From: JBBRBB01 sp963830175 | GTDB taxonomy: Bacteria; Bacteroidota; Bacteroidia; Chitinophagales; Chitinophagaceae | Assembly (NCBI GenBank): GCA_963830175.1 | Contig: CAWHKV010000007.1 | Coordinates: 484,088-548,087 of the forward strand | Direction: 5' to 3' | DNA length: 64,000 nucleotides | Part shown: positions 1 through 8,423 of the stretch, in pieces | Position numbering within the stretch: position 1 is the first letter of the stretch | Layout of the letters: each line of letters starts with the position of its first letter | Translations under genes and position numbers: made by a program | Notes under the pieces: generated by a model | Databases searched by the model: none | The model's input: the letters and a program-made list of their open reading frames with translations, nothing else | What the model was told of the DNA's origin: nothing

Positions 1-237
1 TATGTTCAGCAAATTTTCCGCTTCATTTTTACTGGGTGCGGTTATGCGAACCATATCGGCACCGGCTTCTATGCAGCGTATGGATTGTGCCACTGTTGCA
101 GCAGTATCCATGGTATCGGTGGTGGTCATGGTTTGAATGAGCACAGGATTTCCATTGCCCAATAAAAGATCCCCGATCTTTACTTCACGGGTGGGCAGGC
201 GATGGTATTTGGTTAGCGATGTACAATATAACTGCAT
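1..237 (-). CDS. ispG: 4-hydroxy-3-methylbut-2-enyl diphosphate synthase (IspG/GcpE), N-terminal part
   Basis: Only the first 79 codons are in the window; the gene runs off the left edge. The start is the ATG complementary to 235-237, giving a protein that begins MQLYCTSLTKYHRLPTREV. The segments REVKIGDLLLG, PVLIQTMTTTDTMDT and GADMVRITAPS are the typical opening of IspG, where the TIM-barrel domain begins. The enzyme is a 4Fe-4S protein that converts MEcPP to HMBPP, the penultimate step of the non-mevalonate isoprenoid pathway. The iron-sulfur cysteines lie in the missing part. Dxr of the same pathway is encoded at 19.5-20.7 kb. Bacteroidota IspG usually has an extra internal domain, which cannot be seen here. 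Confidence 0.93.
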   Translation of the reverse strand, partial: MQLYCTSLTKYHRLPTREVKIGDLLLGNGNPVLIQTMTTTDTMDTAATVAQSIRCIEAGADMVRITAPSKNEAENLLNI

Positions 238-325
238 AAAGAGATGCGCCGGGATGAGCGATTTTGTTTATCCGCAAATTTACTAAGAATGGGCGGAAGG
301 GGAATATTTCATAGATTATAAAAGG

Positions 326-523
326 TTAATCCTCATCCTCTCCTTCCCTGTTGCCTGTTAGCGGGTTCAGCGTTCCGGGTTCTTCCAGTGGTTCATCAGG
401 GTCTGTGAGCCCTTTTAATTCGGTGATGTTGGGGTCTGTTTTATTGGTTTCTTCCCTCTCGGCATCACTGGTTTTTTTTTCATTATCAGGTACGTCGTTC
501 TGCTGTTTATTATCTGTATTCAT
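326..523 (-). CDS. Small acidic hypothetical protein
   Basis: 65 codons, strongly acidic and hydrophilic: rich in D, E, N, T and P, with no hydrophobic stretch, no cysteine and no signal peptide. It looks intrinsically disordered and ends GNREGEDED. I recognise no family. Short acidic proteins of this kind are common single genes in Bacteroidota. It lies between ispG and another small unknown gene, all on the reverse strand. An overlapping forward reading frame is Ser/Val-rich and looks like its shadow. No function can be given. Confidence 0.55.
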   Translation of the reverse strand: MNTDNKQQNDVPDNEKKTSDAEREETNKTDPNITELKGLTDPDEPLEEPGTLNPLTGNREGEDED

Positions 524-607
524 AAATGTTTATTTACTTAAAGTTACGGGTTACGTGGGGTAATCGTTTTATACGCGTGCCTGAAAAAAATTCCCAGCAT
601 TACATAC

Positions 608-1037
608 CTATTTCTTTAAAAGCAGTTTAGTGAACTTCTTTAGTTCATCCATTTCAAGGGTAGTAAGCACTTCGTTATTTTCAAATTTGGTCTGTAAGAA
701 ACAGCACCCGCTTATGCAGTGGATATTTGGCAAGAATGTCCTGGATTAATTTTCCGGCTTCATCATCTTTTGAATAAAGTGGCGACGAATCGGGCACTTC
801 AGACTTATACTTTGTGGGCATTTTTTTAATTATTGCCTCGAGGGTACTAAGCCAGTTGGGAGGAATATCATCCACATCCTTCGCCTTTAGGTATAATCCC
901 TGCAATTGTTTTTTACTAAGGCTGCCGCGCTCTTCGTACTGGTGCATCAGGCTCATAATAAACAATTGATAAGGCATGGCCTGGTAACAGGCATTCAGCA
1001 CTTTATCAATAATGTCAATTCCGGGTTTTTTCTGCAT
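608..1037 (-). CDS. Conserved-looking hypothetical protein, apparent frameshift near its end
   Basis: The uninterrupted frame (681-1037) gives 118 residues beginning MQKKPGIDIIDKVLNACYQ and stops abruptly after KRVLFLTDQI. If one base near 695 is dropped, reading continues as QTKFENNEVL and then MDELKKFTKLLLKK to a stop at 608-610. That gives 142 residues, and 429 nt is an exact multiple of three. The continuation has the same amphipathic, Lys-rich character, so I take the extra base to be an error or recent mutation. The protein is helical and soluble, with no signal peptide. I do not recognise the family. It is transcribed divergently from the uvrD-like gene. Confidence 0.6.
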
Positions 1038-1148
1038 TTTGTTTGGTCCGCTGCAGGCAAAATAACGATTATCCTAATGCAGTGTAAAAAGTTTACCAAG
1101 TTATCAACCACCATCTTAAAAAACCCCTGCAGCGTGTAACTTGCGCGC

Positions 1149-3479
1149 ATGACGGATTACCTGAGCGGGTTAAACGAACCCCAGCGAGAAGCGGTAACTT
1201 TTTTAAAGGGACCTTTAATGATCGTAGCCGGGGCAGGCAGTGGCAAAACCCGCGTACTCACTACACGTATAGCCCACCTTATGGCCAATGGGGTAGATTC
1301 TTTTAATATTCTGGCACTCACCTTTACCAACAAGGCTGCCGCCGAAATGAAAGAACGGGTTGAAAAAATACTTGCCAATACTGAAGCCCGCAATTTATAT
1401 ATAGGCACATTTCACAGTGTGTTTGCCCGCATTTTGCGTGCAGAAGCTCATAGGATAGGATACCCTAACAGCTTCACCATTTATGATACAGATGACAGCC
1501 GTTCTGTTTTGAAAACAGTGATCAATGAACTGAACCTTGACGATAAGCATTACAAGCCTAACGTAGTACACAACCGTATTTCATCAGCAAAGAATGCCCT
1601 TGTCGGGCCCGTTGAATACAGTACCGATTATTATATTCAGCAGGAAGATGCACGTGCCAACCGGCCTGCCATTGCACAGGTGTATGCTGCCTATGCGGCA
1701 CGTTGTTTTAAGAATGGTGCTATGGATTTCGATGACCTGTTGTTGAAGATGTATGAATTGCTACGTGATTTTCCTGATGTGCTGCATAAATACCAGCACA
1801 AGTTTAAATACATATTGATTGATGAGTACCAGGATACCAACCCTGTTCAGTACCAGATAACAAAATTACTGGCAGCCGTGCACGAAAACATTTGCGTGGT
1901 GGGAGATGATGCACAAAGTATTTATAGTTTTCGCGGTGCCACTATCGAAAACATTTTACAGTTTCAGAAAGATTATGATGATGTGAAGGTGATAAAGCTT
2001 GAACAGAATTACCGCAGCACACAAAACATTCTAACTGCAGCCAATGAAGTAATTAAAAACAATAAGGGTCAGATTCCAAAAGAACTCTGGACCAGCAACG
2101 ATTCTGGTGAACGCATAAAAATTATAAAAACAAATACCGATAATGACGAAGGCAAATATGTTGCTGATACCATACAGGAACAACGGCTGCGCAACCATTA
2201 CAGCAACCGCGACTTTGCCATTCTTTACCGTACCAACGCACAAAGCCGTGCCTTTGAAGAAAGCCTGCGCCGCATGGGTATTCCTTATAAAATATTTGGT
2301 GGCGTAAGCTTTTACCAGCGCAAAGAAATTAAAGATGTTGTCGCTTACCTGCGATTAATCGTAAACCTGCAGGATGAAGAAGCTTTAAAACGCATCATCA
2401 ATTACCCTGTTCGCGGCATTGGTAAAACAACGGTTGAAAAAGCAGTGATATTTGCCAATGAGCATAACATTAGCATGTTCGAGGTAATTTCCCGTGCCGG
2501 GGAATTTGGGTTTCGCGCTGGAACGCTAGAATCGCTGCAGAACTTCGTTACCATGATACGTTATTTTCAAAGCCTGCTTAAAGAAAAGAATGCGTATGAA
2601 GTAGCCAACCAAATTGGTAAGCACACCAACCTTATTAAAGAATTGTTTAACGATAAAACTACCGAAGGGCTTGCACGGTACGAAAACATTCAGGAGTTGC
2701 TAAACTCTATAAAAGAATGGACCGAAAGCCCGTCTAACGAAGATGGAGAACAGGGTGATAAAAGCCTCTCTGCCTACCTGCAACAAATTACCTTGCTCAC
2801 AGATGCAGATGACCAGAAAGGAGATGCAGATGTGGTGCGCCTTATGACCATACATGCAGCAAAAGGACTGGAGTTTGCGTGTGTTTTTGTTGGTGGTATG
2901 GAAGAAACATTGTTTCCGAATGCCATGAGTATAAATACACGGGAAGAACTGGAAGAAGAACGCCGCTTATTTTATGTGGCTGTAACCCGTGCCAAGCATA
3001 GGTTACACTTAACATATGCCAACAACAGGTACCGCTTTGGCAACCTGATAAAAAATGACCCCAGCCGGTTTTTGCAGGAACTTCCCGAGCAATTTCTTGA
3101 TAAAAGTTTTGCAGGGCGAGGTGCCACCACTAATGGAATGGGGCTTGGCTCTGCTTTTGAAAGAATGCATGGCGGGAACAGCGGTGCCAGTTTCTTCGGA
3201 GCAGGTGCGCCTGAACAAAAAAGCAAACCTTCTTACCTCTCAACCATTCCCCCCGCACCGCCCAAAGTAAAAGTGCATGTTGCCAGCAAAGACTTTGCAC
3301 CCAGCGATACTAGCGACCTGCATGAGGGTCAAAAAGTAGAACACCAGAAATTTGGTTTTGGTGTTGTTAGTAAAATGGAAGGCAGTGCGCATAATCCCAT
3401 TGCCACCATAAATTTTGAACACAACGGAGAAAAAAAGATCATGCTTAATTATGCCAAGTTGCGCATTGTAGAAGATTAG
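1149..3479 (+). CDS. pcrA: ATP-dependent DNA helicase, UvrD/PcrA family
   Basis: 776 residues, the usual length for superfamily 1A helicases that unwind DNA 3' to 5' in nucleotide excision and mismatch repair. The Q-motif region LNEPQREAV is followed by Walker A AGAGSGKT (residues 27-34). Walker B/motif II DEYQD starts at residue 225. GDDAQSIYSFRGA (motif III), QNYRST (motif IV), VRLMTIHAAKGLEF (motif V) and RRLFYVAVTRAK (motif VI) all follow in order. The C-terminal 50 residues (EGQKVEHQKFGFGVV...) form the Tudor-like tail found in PcrA, which binds RNA polymerase in Bacillus. No key residue is missing. The gene stands alone, divergent from the small gene to its left. Confidence 0.95.
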   Translation: MTDYLSGLNEPQREAVTFLKGPLMIVAGAGSGKTRVLTTRIAHLMANGVDSFNILALTFTNKAAAEMKERVEKILANTEARNLYIGTFHSVFARILRAEAHRIGYPNSFTIYDTDDSRSVLKTVINELNLDDKHYKPNVVHNRISSAKNALVGPVEYSTDYYIQQEDARANRPAIAQVYAAYAARCFKNGAMDFDDLLLKMYELLRDFPDVLHKYQHKFKYILIDEYQDTNPVQYQITKLLAAVHENICVVGDDAQSIYSFRGATIENILQFQKDYDDVKVIKLEQNYRSTQNILTAANEVIKNNKGQIPKELWTSNDSGERIKIIKTNTDNDEGKYVADTIQEQRLRNHYSNRDFAILYRTNAQSRAFEESLRRMGIPYKIFGGVSFYQRKEIKDVVAYLRLIVNLQDEEALKRIINYPVRGIGKTTVEKAVIFANEHNISMFEVISRAGEFGFRAGTLESLQNFVTMIRYFQSLLKEKNAYEVANQIGKHTNLIKELFNDKTTEGLARYENIQELLNSIKEWTESPSNEDGEQGDKSLSAYLQQITLLTDADDQKGDADVVRLMTIHAAKGLEFACVFVGGMEETLFPNAMSINTREELEEERRLFYVAVTRAKHRLHLTYANNRYRFGNLIKNDPSRFLQELPEQFLDKSFAGRGATTNGMGLGSAFERMHGGNSGASFFGAGAPEQKSKPSYLSTIPPAPPKVKVHVASKDFAPSDTSDLHEGQKVEHQKFGFGVVSKMEGSAHNPIATINFEHNGEKKIMLNYAKLRIVED

Positions 3480-3552
3480 TTGAATACCAGCTTAAAATTT
3501 TATAGCAGCGGTGGTTGCGTCGCAATCACTTCAGCAGCAAGTTTGCATGGCA

Positions 3553-5487
3553 TCATCTGATTAACACAACTGTACCCTGTTTCTTTATGCTGTTTCCCTC
3601 AATGGTTTTTCCGGATACTATCCAAACATAGGTGCCTTGTGGTTGCGGTGTTCCATTACGATTTCCATCCCATCCTTTAGAAGGATCTTTTGACGAAAAT
3701 ATCATTTGCCCCCAACGGTTAAAAATAGAAAACGTATTTATTTCCGTAATACCTACGGGGATTATTCTAAACACATCATTTCGCCCGTCGGCATTAGGCG
3801 TAAAGGCAGTAGGAACATAAATCTCGGGGCCTTTTATCACTTTAAGGTGTATAGAATCTGTTGTTTCACAACCCTGCGATGAAGAAACAGTTACAATATA
3901 AGTTGCATCGGTAGCAAGGGTAACCACGGGATTGGGAATAAATGGATCACTTAAATCCGCCGAAGGCGACCATGTATAATTTTCTCCTCCGGAAGCATTT
4001 AACTGGTAAGGATAATTCATTAAAATGGTGGTATCATTACCTGCAAAAGCATTTGTGGAATAAATGGTTATGGAACTTGAAACCGTATCGGTAATACATC
4101 CATTTACAGCCTGTGCAACCAGTGAAACATTGTAGATTCCGCTATCTTTATAAGCATGTGTAAATACCGAATCTGTAATAAATGTTCCGTCTCCTAAATT
4201 CCATAACCAGGTCTGAATGGGAATTGTTCCGGTTCTTTCCCCGGAAAAATTAAGGGGTGTATTACTGCATGCTGCCCCGGGCGAAATAAAATCAACTGAT
4301 GTACCAACCAGCACCCCGAAGGTTTGTTTAGCAGTATCTGAAGCACAACCCTCCTTACTTACAACCAAGAGTTTTGCAGTATAACTTCCATCTAAATAAT
4401 TCTGGAGTGGCGGTTCCTGCAGGGTGCTTGTTTCACCATTCCCAAAATCCCAAAACCATTTTTCTTTTGTACCTACCTGCAGGGTAGTGGCATCAGTAAA
4501 TTTAATTTCATTATTAGTACAGGCAGGCTTTGGACTGTAATCAAAATTTGCAACAGGGTATGAACCAACCGTGACCTGTTGTTTAAACGTATCTGATATA
4601 CAGCCATCATTCCCTAATATATTCAGTGTTACGTTGTAAATACCTGGTTGCGCATAATTGTGTGGGGGAGGATTTTGAATTGTATCTGTAGTGCCATCAC
4701 CAAAATTCCAAAACCATTTTACTATGCTTCCAAACGAAACAGAACTATCTACAAATGTTACCGGTGTTCCAATACAGGTTTTTTGATTAGGGGGTAAAAT
4801 AAACTTAGCATCGAGGGAGGTACACATTTGCTGCAAATTGGTTGACCCGCCGGTTGAAGAGGTAAAACCCCAATATACCAGGGGATTTCCACCGAAAATT
4901 GTATTAACAATATCATTCTTCACAGCATATCGCTGAGAGCCATCCATACTAACTGTTAGGGTAGTATTTGGCGCATCCCAATACACCTGCAATACGTGCC
5001 ACTGGCAGTCTTCTAAATTGTCCCTGCCGGGGAGCATTTGCAGCGGACCAGCCAAATTGTTTGAGCTGCCATGAACCACATCTCCATTTGCCTGCAGCCC
5101 AATGTGGTCATAAAAAGGATCTCCATCTGTTGTATTCTGATACGTGTCCAGGGTTACACCTAAACTTGGCACTATGCCACCGAAACCTAACCCATTACCA
5201 ACGGTACCCAGGCTGGTACTTATGGGTTGTAAAACAAAGGCAATACCATCTGCCCCATCTAAGTCTCGGCAGCCGAGATAAATATTAAAATAGTAATCAA
5301 ACGATTTAGTCAGGTCAATTTTATTCTTATTCCATATTGAACCGCTTTCAAACAAATTGTCTGGTGTTAACCTGTAGCAATGACAATCTAACTGCATTGC
5401 AGAACCATTGAGCACATAAGGGTTTACCTGCGCCCGGGCAATACCTACGATCCCAATTATAAAAAACAGGGTTAAGATTGATTTCAT
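3553..5487 (-). CDS. Secreted L-type lectin/PKD-repeat protein with CHU_C gliding-type C-terminal domain
   Basis: 644 residues. An N-terminal signal peptide (MKSILTLFFIIGIVGIARAQ) precedes a legume-lectin-like domain (about 25-230; DGADGIAFVLQ, ACWHVLQVYWDA-like core). Three PKD-type repeats follow, each with a WxWNFGDGT or WFWDFGNGET core and a Y..PG.Y.V.L strand. The last 90 residues (PTAFTPNADGRNDVF, FNRWGQMIF, WDGNRNG, GTYVW) are the gliding-motility-associated C-terminal domain, the type B sorting signal of type IX secretion. It should therefore be exported by T9SS and kept at the cell surface, probably as a carbohydrate-binding adhesin. The ligand is unknown. PorX, a T9SS regulator, is encoded at 37 kb. 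Confidence 0.88.
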   Translation of the reverse strand: MKSILTLFFIIGIVGIARAQVNPYVLNGSAMQLDCHCYRLTPDNLFESGSIWNKNKIDLTKSFDYYFNIYLGCRDLDGADGIAFVLQPISTSLGTVGNGLGFGGIVPSLGVTLDTYQNTTDGDPFYDHIGLQANGDVVHGSSNNLAGPLQMLPGRDNLEDCQWHVLQVYWDAPNTTLTVSMDGSQRYAVKNDIVNTIFGGNPLVYWGFTSSTGGSTNLQQMCTSLDAKFILPPNQKTCIGTPVTFVDSSVSFGSIVKWFWNFGDGTTDTIQNPPPHNYAQPGIYNVTLNILGNDGCISDTFKQQVTVGSYPVANFDYSPKPACTNNEIKFTDATTLQVGTKEKWFWDFGNGETSTLQEPPLQNYLDGSYTAKLLVVSKEGCASDTAKQTFGVLVGTSVDFISPGAACSNTPLNFSGERTGTIPIQTWLWNLGDGTFITDSVFTHAYKDSGIYNVSLVAQAVNGCITDTVSSSITIYSTNAFAGNDTTILMNYPYQLNASGGENYTWSPSADLSDPFIPNPVVTLATDATYIVTVSSSQGCETTDSIHLKVIKGPEIYVPTAFTPNADGRNDVFRIIPVGITEINTFSIFNRWGQMIFSSKDPSKGWDGNRNGTPQPQGTYVWIVSGKTIEGNSIKKQGTVVLIR

Positions 5488-5563
5488 TGATTATAAATAT
5501 GGAAACCCCTTTATAGATTTGGCAATATAATAATTTAATAAGGTACAATTATTAGTTTTGCTT

Positions 5564-6295
5564 ATGAGTGAAGACCAGGTATTTAAAGATGAGATAAAAA
5601 AAGCCTCAGATTTTAAATTCAATAATACTGTTGCCAGGGTATTTGACGACATGGTAAACAGATCGGTGCCGTTTTATGGAGAAATTCAACGCATGGTCGC
5701 TGAGCTTGCTGCAGATTATGCACAGCCAGGTACCGTGATTTATGATCTTGGTTGTTCAACTGGCACCACTATGATCGGTATGAATTCACTTGTTGATGAA
5801 AATATAGGATTCATTGGCATTGATGATTCTCCCCAGATGCTTGAAAAATGCAGGTCTAAGCTTGATGATGCGGGGCTTACCCGTTCTGTTGATCTTAAAG
5901 TGGCAGACCTTAACCAGGGTGTGGATATGCATAACGCTTCTGTTGCTGTATTGTGTCTTACACTGCAATTTATACGTCCGATTTACCGAGAAAAATTATT
6001 GAGGAATATTTATGAGGGATTATTGCCAGGCGGAGGATTGATTCTTGTAGAAAAGATACTCGCAGAAGACAGCCGGTTTAACCGGGAATTCATCAATCAT
6101 TATTATAATTACAAACGACGTAACCAGTACAGTGAAATGGAAATTTCGCAAAAGCGCGAAGCGCTTGAAAATGTATTGATCCCTTATAAACTAAGCGAAA
6201 ACATAACCCTGCTGCGCGATACCGGTTTTGAACACGTTGAAGTGTTCTTTAAGTGGTATAATTTTACTGGCTTCATGGCAATAAAAAAACAATAA
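5564..6295 (+). CDS. cmoA: Carboxy-S-adenosyl-L-methionine synthase-like methyltransferase (CmoA)
   Basis: 243 residues from the ATG at 5564; a TTG six bases upstream is also in frame but less likely. The Rossmann SAM-binding motif is YDLGCSTGTT, followed by GIDDSPQMLEKC. Other CmoA signatures are VFDDMVNRSVPFY near the N-terminus, LTLQFI, GLLPGGGLILVEK, YSEMEISQKR and LENV. In E. coli this enzyme makes carboxy-SAM from SAM and prephenate; the EISQKR block lies in the region that recognises the added carboxylate (family knowledge, from memory). The usual partner CmoB, which transfers the carboxymethyl group to tRNA U34, is not in this window. Instead the stop codon overlaps the start of a membrane methyltransferase gene (TAATG), so the two are translationally coupled. 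Confidence 0.85.
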   Translation: MSEDQVFKDEIKKASDFKFNNTVARVFDDMVNRSVPFYGEIQRMVAELAADYAQPGTVIYDLGCSTGTTMIGMNSLVDENIGFIGIDDSPQMLEKCRSKLDDAGLTRSVDLKVADLNQGVDMHNASVAVLCLTLQFIRPIYREKLLRNIYEGLLPGGGLILVEKILAEDSRFNREFINHYYNYKRRNQYSEMEISQKREALENVLIPYKLSENITLLRDTGFEHVEVFFKWYNFTGFMAIKKQ

Positions 6296-7017
6296 TGGTC
6301 ACTATAGGAAACTTCTTTTTCAAGTACCGGAATTTTATTTTCATTCTGTTTTACCTGGCACTTTTTATTCCCTCCCAGGCATTGTTTTCAGAACACAATT
6401 TTGGCTATGGCTTTTATCTCTATCCAATAATTATAGGACTCGTAATTACGATCACCGGGCAATTAATACGTGGTGCAACCATTGGGCTGGCGTACATTGT
6501 ACGTGGTGGTAAAGCTGGCAAGCCATATGCGGAGGGTCTTGTTACCGAAGGTATTTTTAAACATTGCAGAAACCCATTGTATGTGGGCAATATTTTAATG
6601 TTACTGGGTGTTGGCATTTTATCTAATTCTCTTTTTTATGTTGCAGTAATCATACCCATTTTTTTATTTATTTACCAGGCAATTGTTTTAGCGGAGGAAA
6701 ATTTTCTTCGGGGGAAATTCGGTGAAAGTTTTATTAAATACTGCCAGCGTGTTAACCGCTGGATACCCCGCTTAAAAGGAATTGGAAAAACCTTTTCAGA
6801 AATGGAGTTTAAATGGAAGCGATGGATTCTTAAGGAACACACCACTCAATTCATCTGGCTTTGCGGTATCGTTTTAATACTATTTTTGAAATACCCGCAA
6901 CTTTCGAATTATAATAAACCTGAAAGAAATTACATTCTTGAAGCCTCTTTAGGATTTTTGGTTTTAACATACATTCTTGTTAGATATTTAAAGAAAAGCG
7001 GCAAAATGGTAGAATAA
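6295..7017 (+). CDS. Integral membrane methyltransferase, isoprenylcysteine carboxyl methyltransferase (ICMT/PEMT) family
   Basis: 240 residues with about five membrane segments, the first at 10-28 (FIFILFYLALFIPSQAL). The family core is present: GLVTEGIFKHCRNPLYVGNIL, matching the G.Y...RHPLY.G SAM-binding motif, and EENFLRGKFGESFIKYCQRVNRWIP, matching E...L...FG..Y..Y...V.R.IP. Two extra hydrophobic stretches at the C-terminus go beyond the minimal family. Members use SAM to methylate lipids or isoprenylated thiols at the membrane. The gene overlaps cmoA by one base and is followed by a hairpin, so the two form a two-gene operon. That makes it a candidate user of carboxy-SAM, which is inference only. 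Confidence 0.8.
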   Translation: MVTIGNFFFKYRNFIFILFYLALFIPSQALFSEHNFGYGFYLYPIIIGLVITITGQLIRGATIGLAYIVRGGKAGKPYAEGLVTEGIFKHCRNPLYVGNILMLLGVGILSNSLFYVAVIIPIFLFIYQAIVLAEENFLRGKFGESFIKYCQRVNRWIPRLKGIGKTFSEMEFKWKRWILKEHTTQFIWLCGIVLILFLKYPQLSNYNKPERNYILEASLGFLVLTYILVRYLKKSGKMVE

Positions 7018-7044
7018 ATTTTTGCCGCTAATCTTTGTTTATTG

Positions 7045-7063
7045 TTAAGCCTTCGGGCTTTTT
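7045..7063 (+). terminator. Probable intrinsic terminator after the cmoA/methyltransferase pair
   Basis: AAGCC-TTCG-GGCTT hairpin (7047-7060) with a stable UUCG-type loop, followed by TTT. The stem is only 5 bp and the T run is short, so it may be weak. It lies between the methyltransferase stop and the nfu gene. Confidence 0.5.
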
Positions 7064-7112
7064 AAGATTAGTTGCCTTTTCTTATTTACTTTTGCTTTTG
7101 TAAAGCGCAATT

Positions 7113-7712
7113 ATGATTAAAACAGGCAATCCGGTAATTAGTATTTACACAGAAATGACACCCAACCCGGAAACAATGAAATTTGTGGCAAACAAATTAT
7201 TGTATCCCGGTAAGAGCATCGATTTCCAGGATGAGACACAGGCTGGCCCATCTCCCCTTGCAAAAGAACTTTTCAGTTTTCCTTTCATTAAAAGCGTTTT
7301 TATTGCCAGCAATTTTGTTACCCTTACAAAAACCCCCGAAACGGAAGACTGGTACGAGGTTATTCCTTCTATTAAACAATTTCTTAAAGATTATCTTGAA
7401 AATGGTGGCACAATCGTTAATGAGGAAGAAGCCGCAAAAATTCAACAGGATACTGGTAACATTGTTTTAAGCGATGATACTGATGCAGTAAAACGGATTA
7501 AGGAACTTCTTGATAATTATGTAAAACCAGCAGTAGAAATGGATGGCGGCGCCATTCAGTTTAAAAGCTTTGAAGATGGCGTGGTTAAACTTATGTTGCA
7601 GGGAAGCTGCAGTGGTTGCCCATCAAGCATGATCACTTTAAAAGCAGGTATTGAAGGCATGATGAAAAGAATGATACCTGAAGTGAAGGAAGTAGTTGCC
7701 GAAGCTGAATAA
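7113..7712 (+). CDS. NifU/Nfu-type iron-sulfur cluster carrier
   Basis: 199 residues in two domains. The N-terminal Nfu_N scaffold domain has TPNPETMKF near the start and EVIPSIKQFLKDYL. The C-terminal NifU domain has VDNYVKPAVEMDGGAIQF-type sequence and LQGSCSGCPSSMITLK, whose CxxC binds a 4Fe-4S cluster passed to target apoproteins. This is the architecture of Nfu1/NfuA relatives. A TACTTTTG box at 7087-7094 matches the Bacteroidota -7 element and leaves a leader of roughly 15 nt. A second ATG at 7155 would also keep both domains, but the upstream ATG is preferred because the promoter sits just before it. It converges on the next gene with no gap. Confidence 0.9.
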   Translation: MIKTGNPVISIYTEMTPNPETMKFVANKLLYPGKSIDFQDETQAGPSPLAKELFSFPFIKSVFIASNFVTLTKTPETEDWYEVIPSIKQFLKDYLENGGTIVNEEEAAKIQQDTGNIVLSDDTDAVKRIKELLDNYVKPAVEMDGGAIQFKSFEDGVVKLMLQGSCSGCPSSMITLKAGIEGMMKRMIPEVKEVVAEAE

Positions 7713-8348
7713 TTAAAATCCGTAATCTACTATTCTTCTTAAATAGGTTTTGTCCTGTATAACCCAGGTAACCTCATAACGACCTTCTCCCGAACCATTG
7801 ATCATATATATATAGATTCGTTTGTTATCGGGCGATAAATAAACCGCGGTATGGCTTTTAGTTTGCGCGGTGCGGCTATCCTCATAATAAAAATTTGGTT
7901 CAAACAAGTCTGCATATGCCGGCGGTGGAATTTGAATAGTATCTCCACCGGCAATAACCATTATATTATTAATAATGGTGGCGGGAACATCGTTTTTTGT
8001 TCCGTAAAAAGCTTTACCATTCACCTTAACCAGGTATTTGGTTTCATAAAATTGCACCTTGTATTTACTGCGGTCAAATAACCCGGATTCAATAATAACC
8101 TGCAGGGTATCATTTGCAAGCATAATAGAATTTTTATCTGCACTCTTTACAGGTAGGCTTGTGAGCGGAAGTTTTGCAAAGCTTTCATCTATGCCCCCAA
8201 TTGTGAAGGATGCGAGATCTGCACGCAGCACCTTATCGGGAGTTTTAAGAAAGCTTTCCCTTTTACTGCGGTAATCAGGTATTTCGTAGTCTTGCGCACC
8301 TGCCGAAAGAAAAAATGCGCATGCAATAAGCAATGCAGAAATCTTCAT
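7713..8348 (-). CDS. Hypothetical secreted protein
   Basis: 211 residues with a clear signal peptide (MKISALLIACAFFLSAGAQ), so it is exported to the periplasm or outside. The mature part is predicted to be mostly beta strand, with FYETKYLVKVNGKAFYG and RIYIYMINGSGEGRYEVTWVIQ near the C-terminus. It has no lipobox, no T9SS tail and no recognisable catalytic motif. It ends directly against the nfu stop on the opposite strand and starts about 75 nt from the end of tdh, which is on the same strand, so the two could be co-transcribed. I do not recognise the family. Confidence 0.7.
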   Translation of the reverse strand: MKISALLIACAFFLSAGAQDYEIPDYRSKRESFLKTPDKVLRADLASFTIGGIDESFAKLPLTSLPVKSADKNSIMLANDTLQVIIESGLFDRSKYKVQFYETKYLVKVNGKAFYGTKNDVPATIINNIMVIAGGDTIQIPPPAYADLFEPNFYYEDSRTAQTKSHTAVYLSPDNKRIYIYMINGSGEGRYEVTWVIQDKTYLRRIVDYGF

Positions 8349-8423
8349 GTATAAGTTTTACTGAAAACAATTTCAACAATAATACAATGAAATGATGTTA
8401 TCAATTTGTTGTAAAGACGATTT

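Noticed and set aside
5553..5560. TAGTTTTG just before cmoA as its promoter
   Set aside because: Transcription would start at or after the cmoA ATG at 5564, so it cannot be the main promoter of the gene unless the start is wrong.
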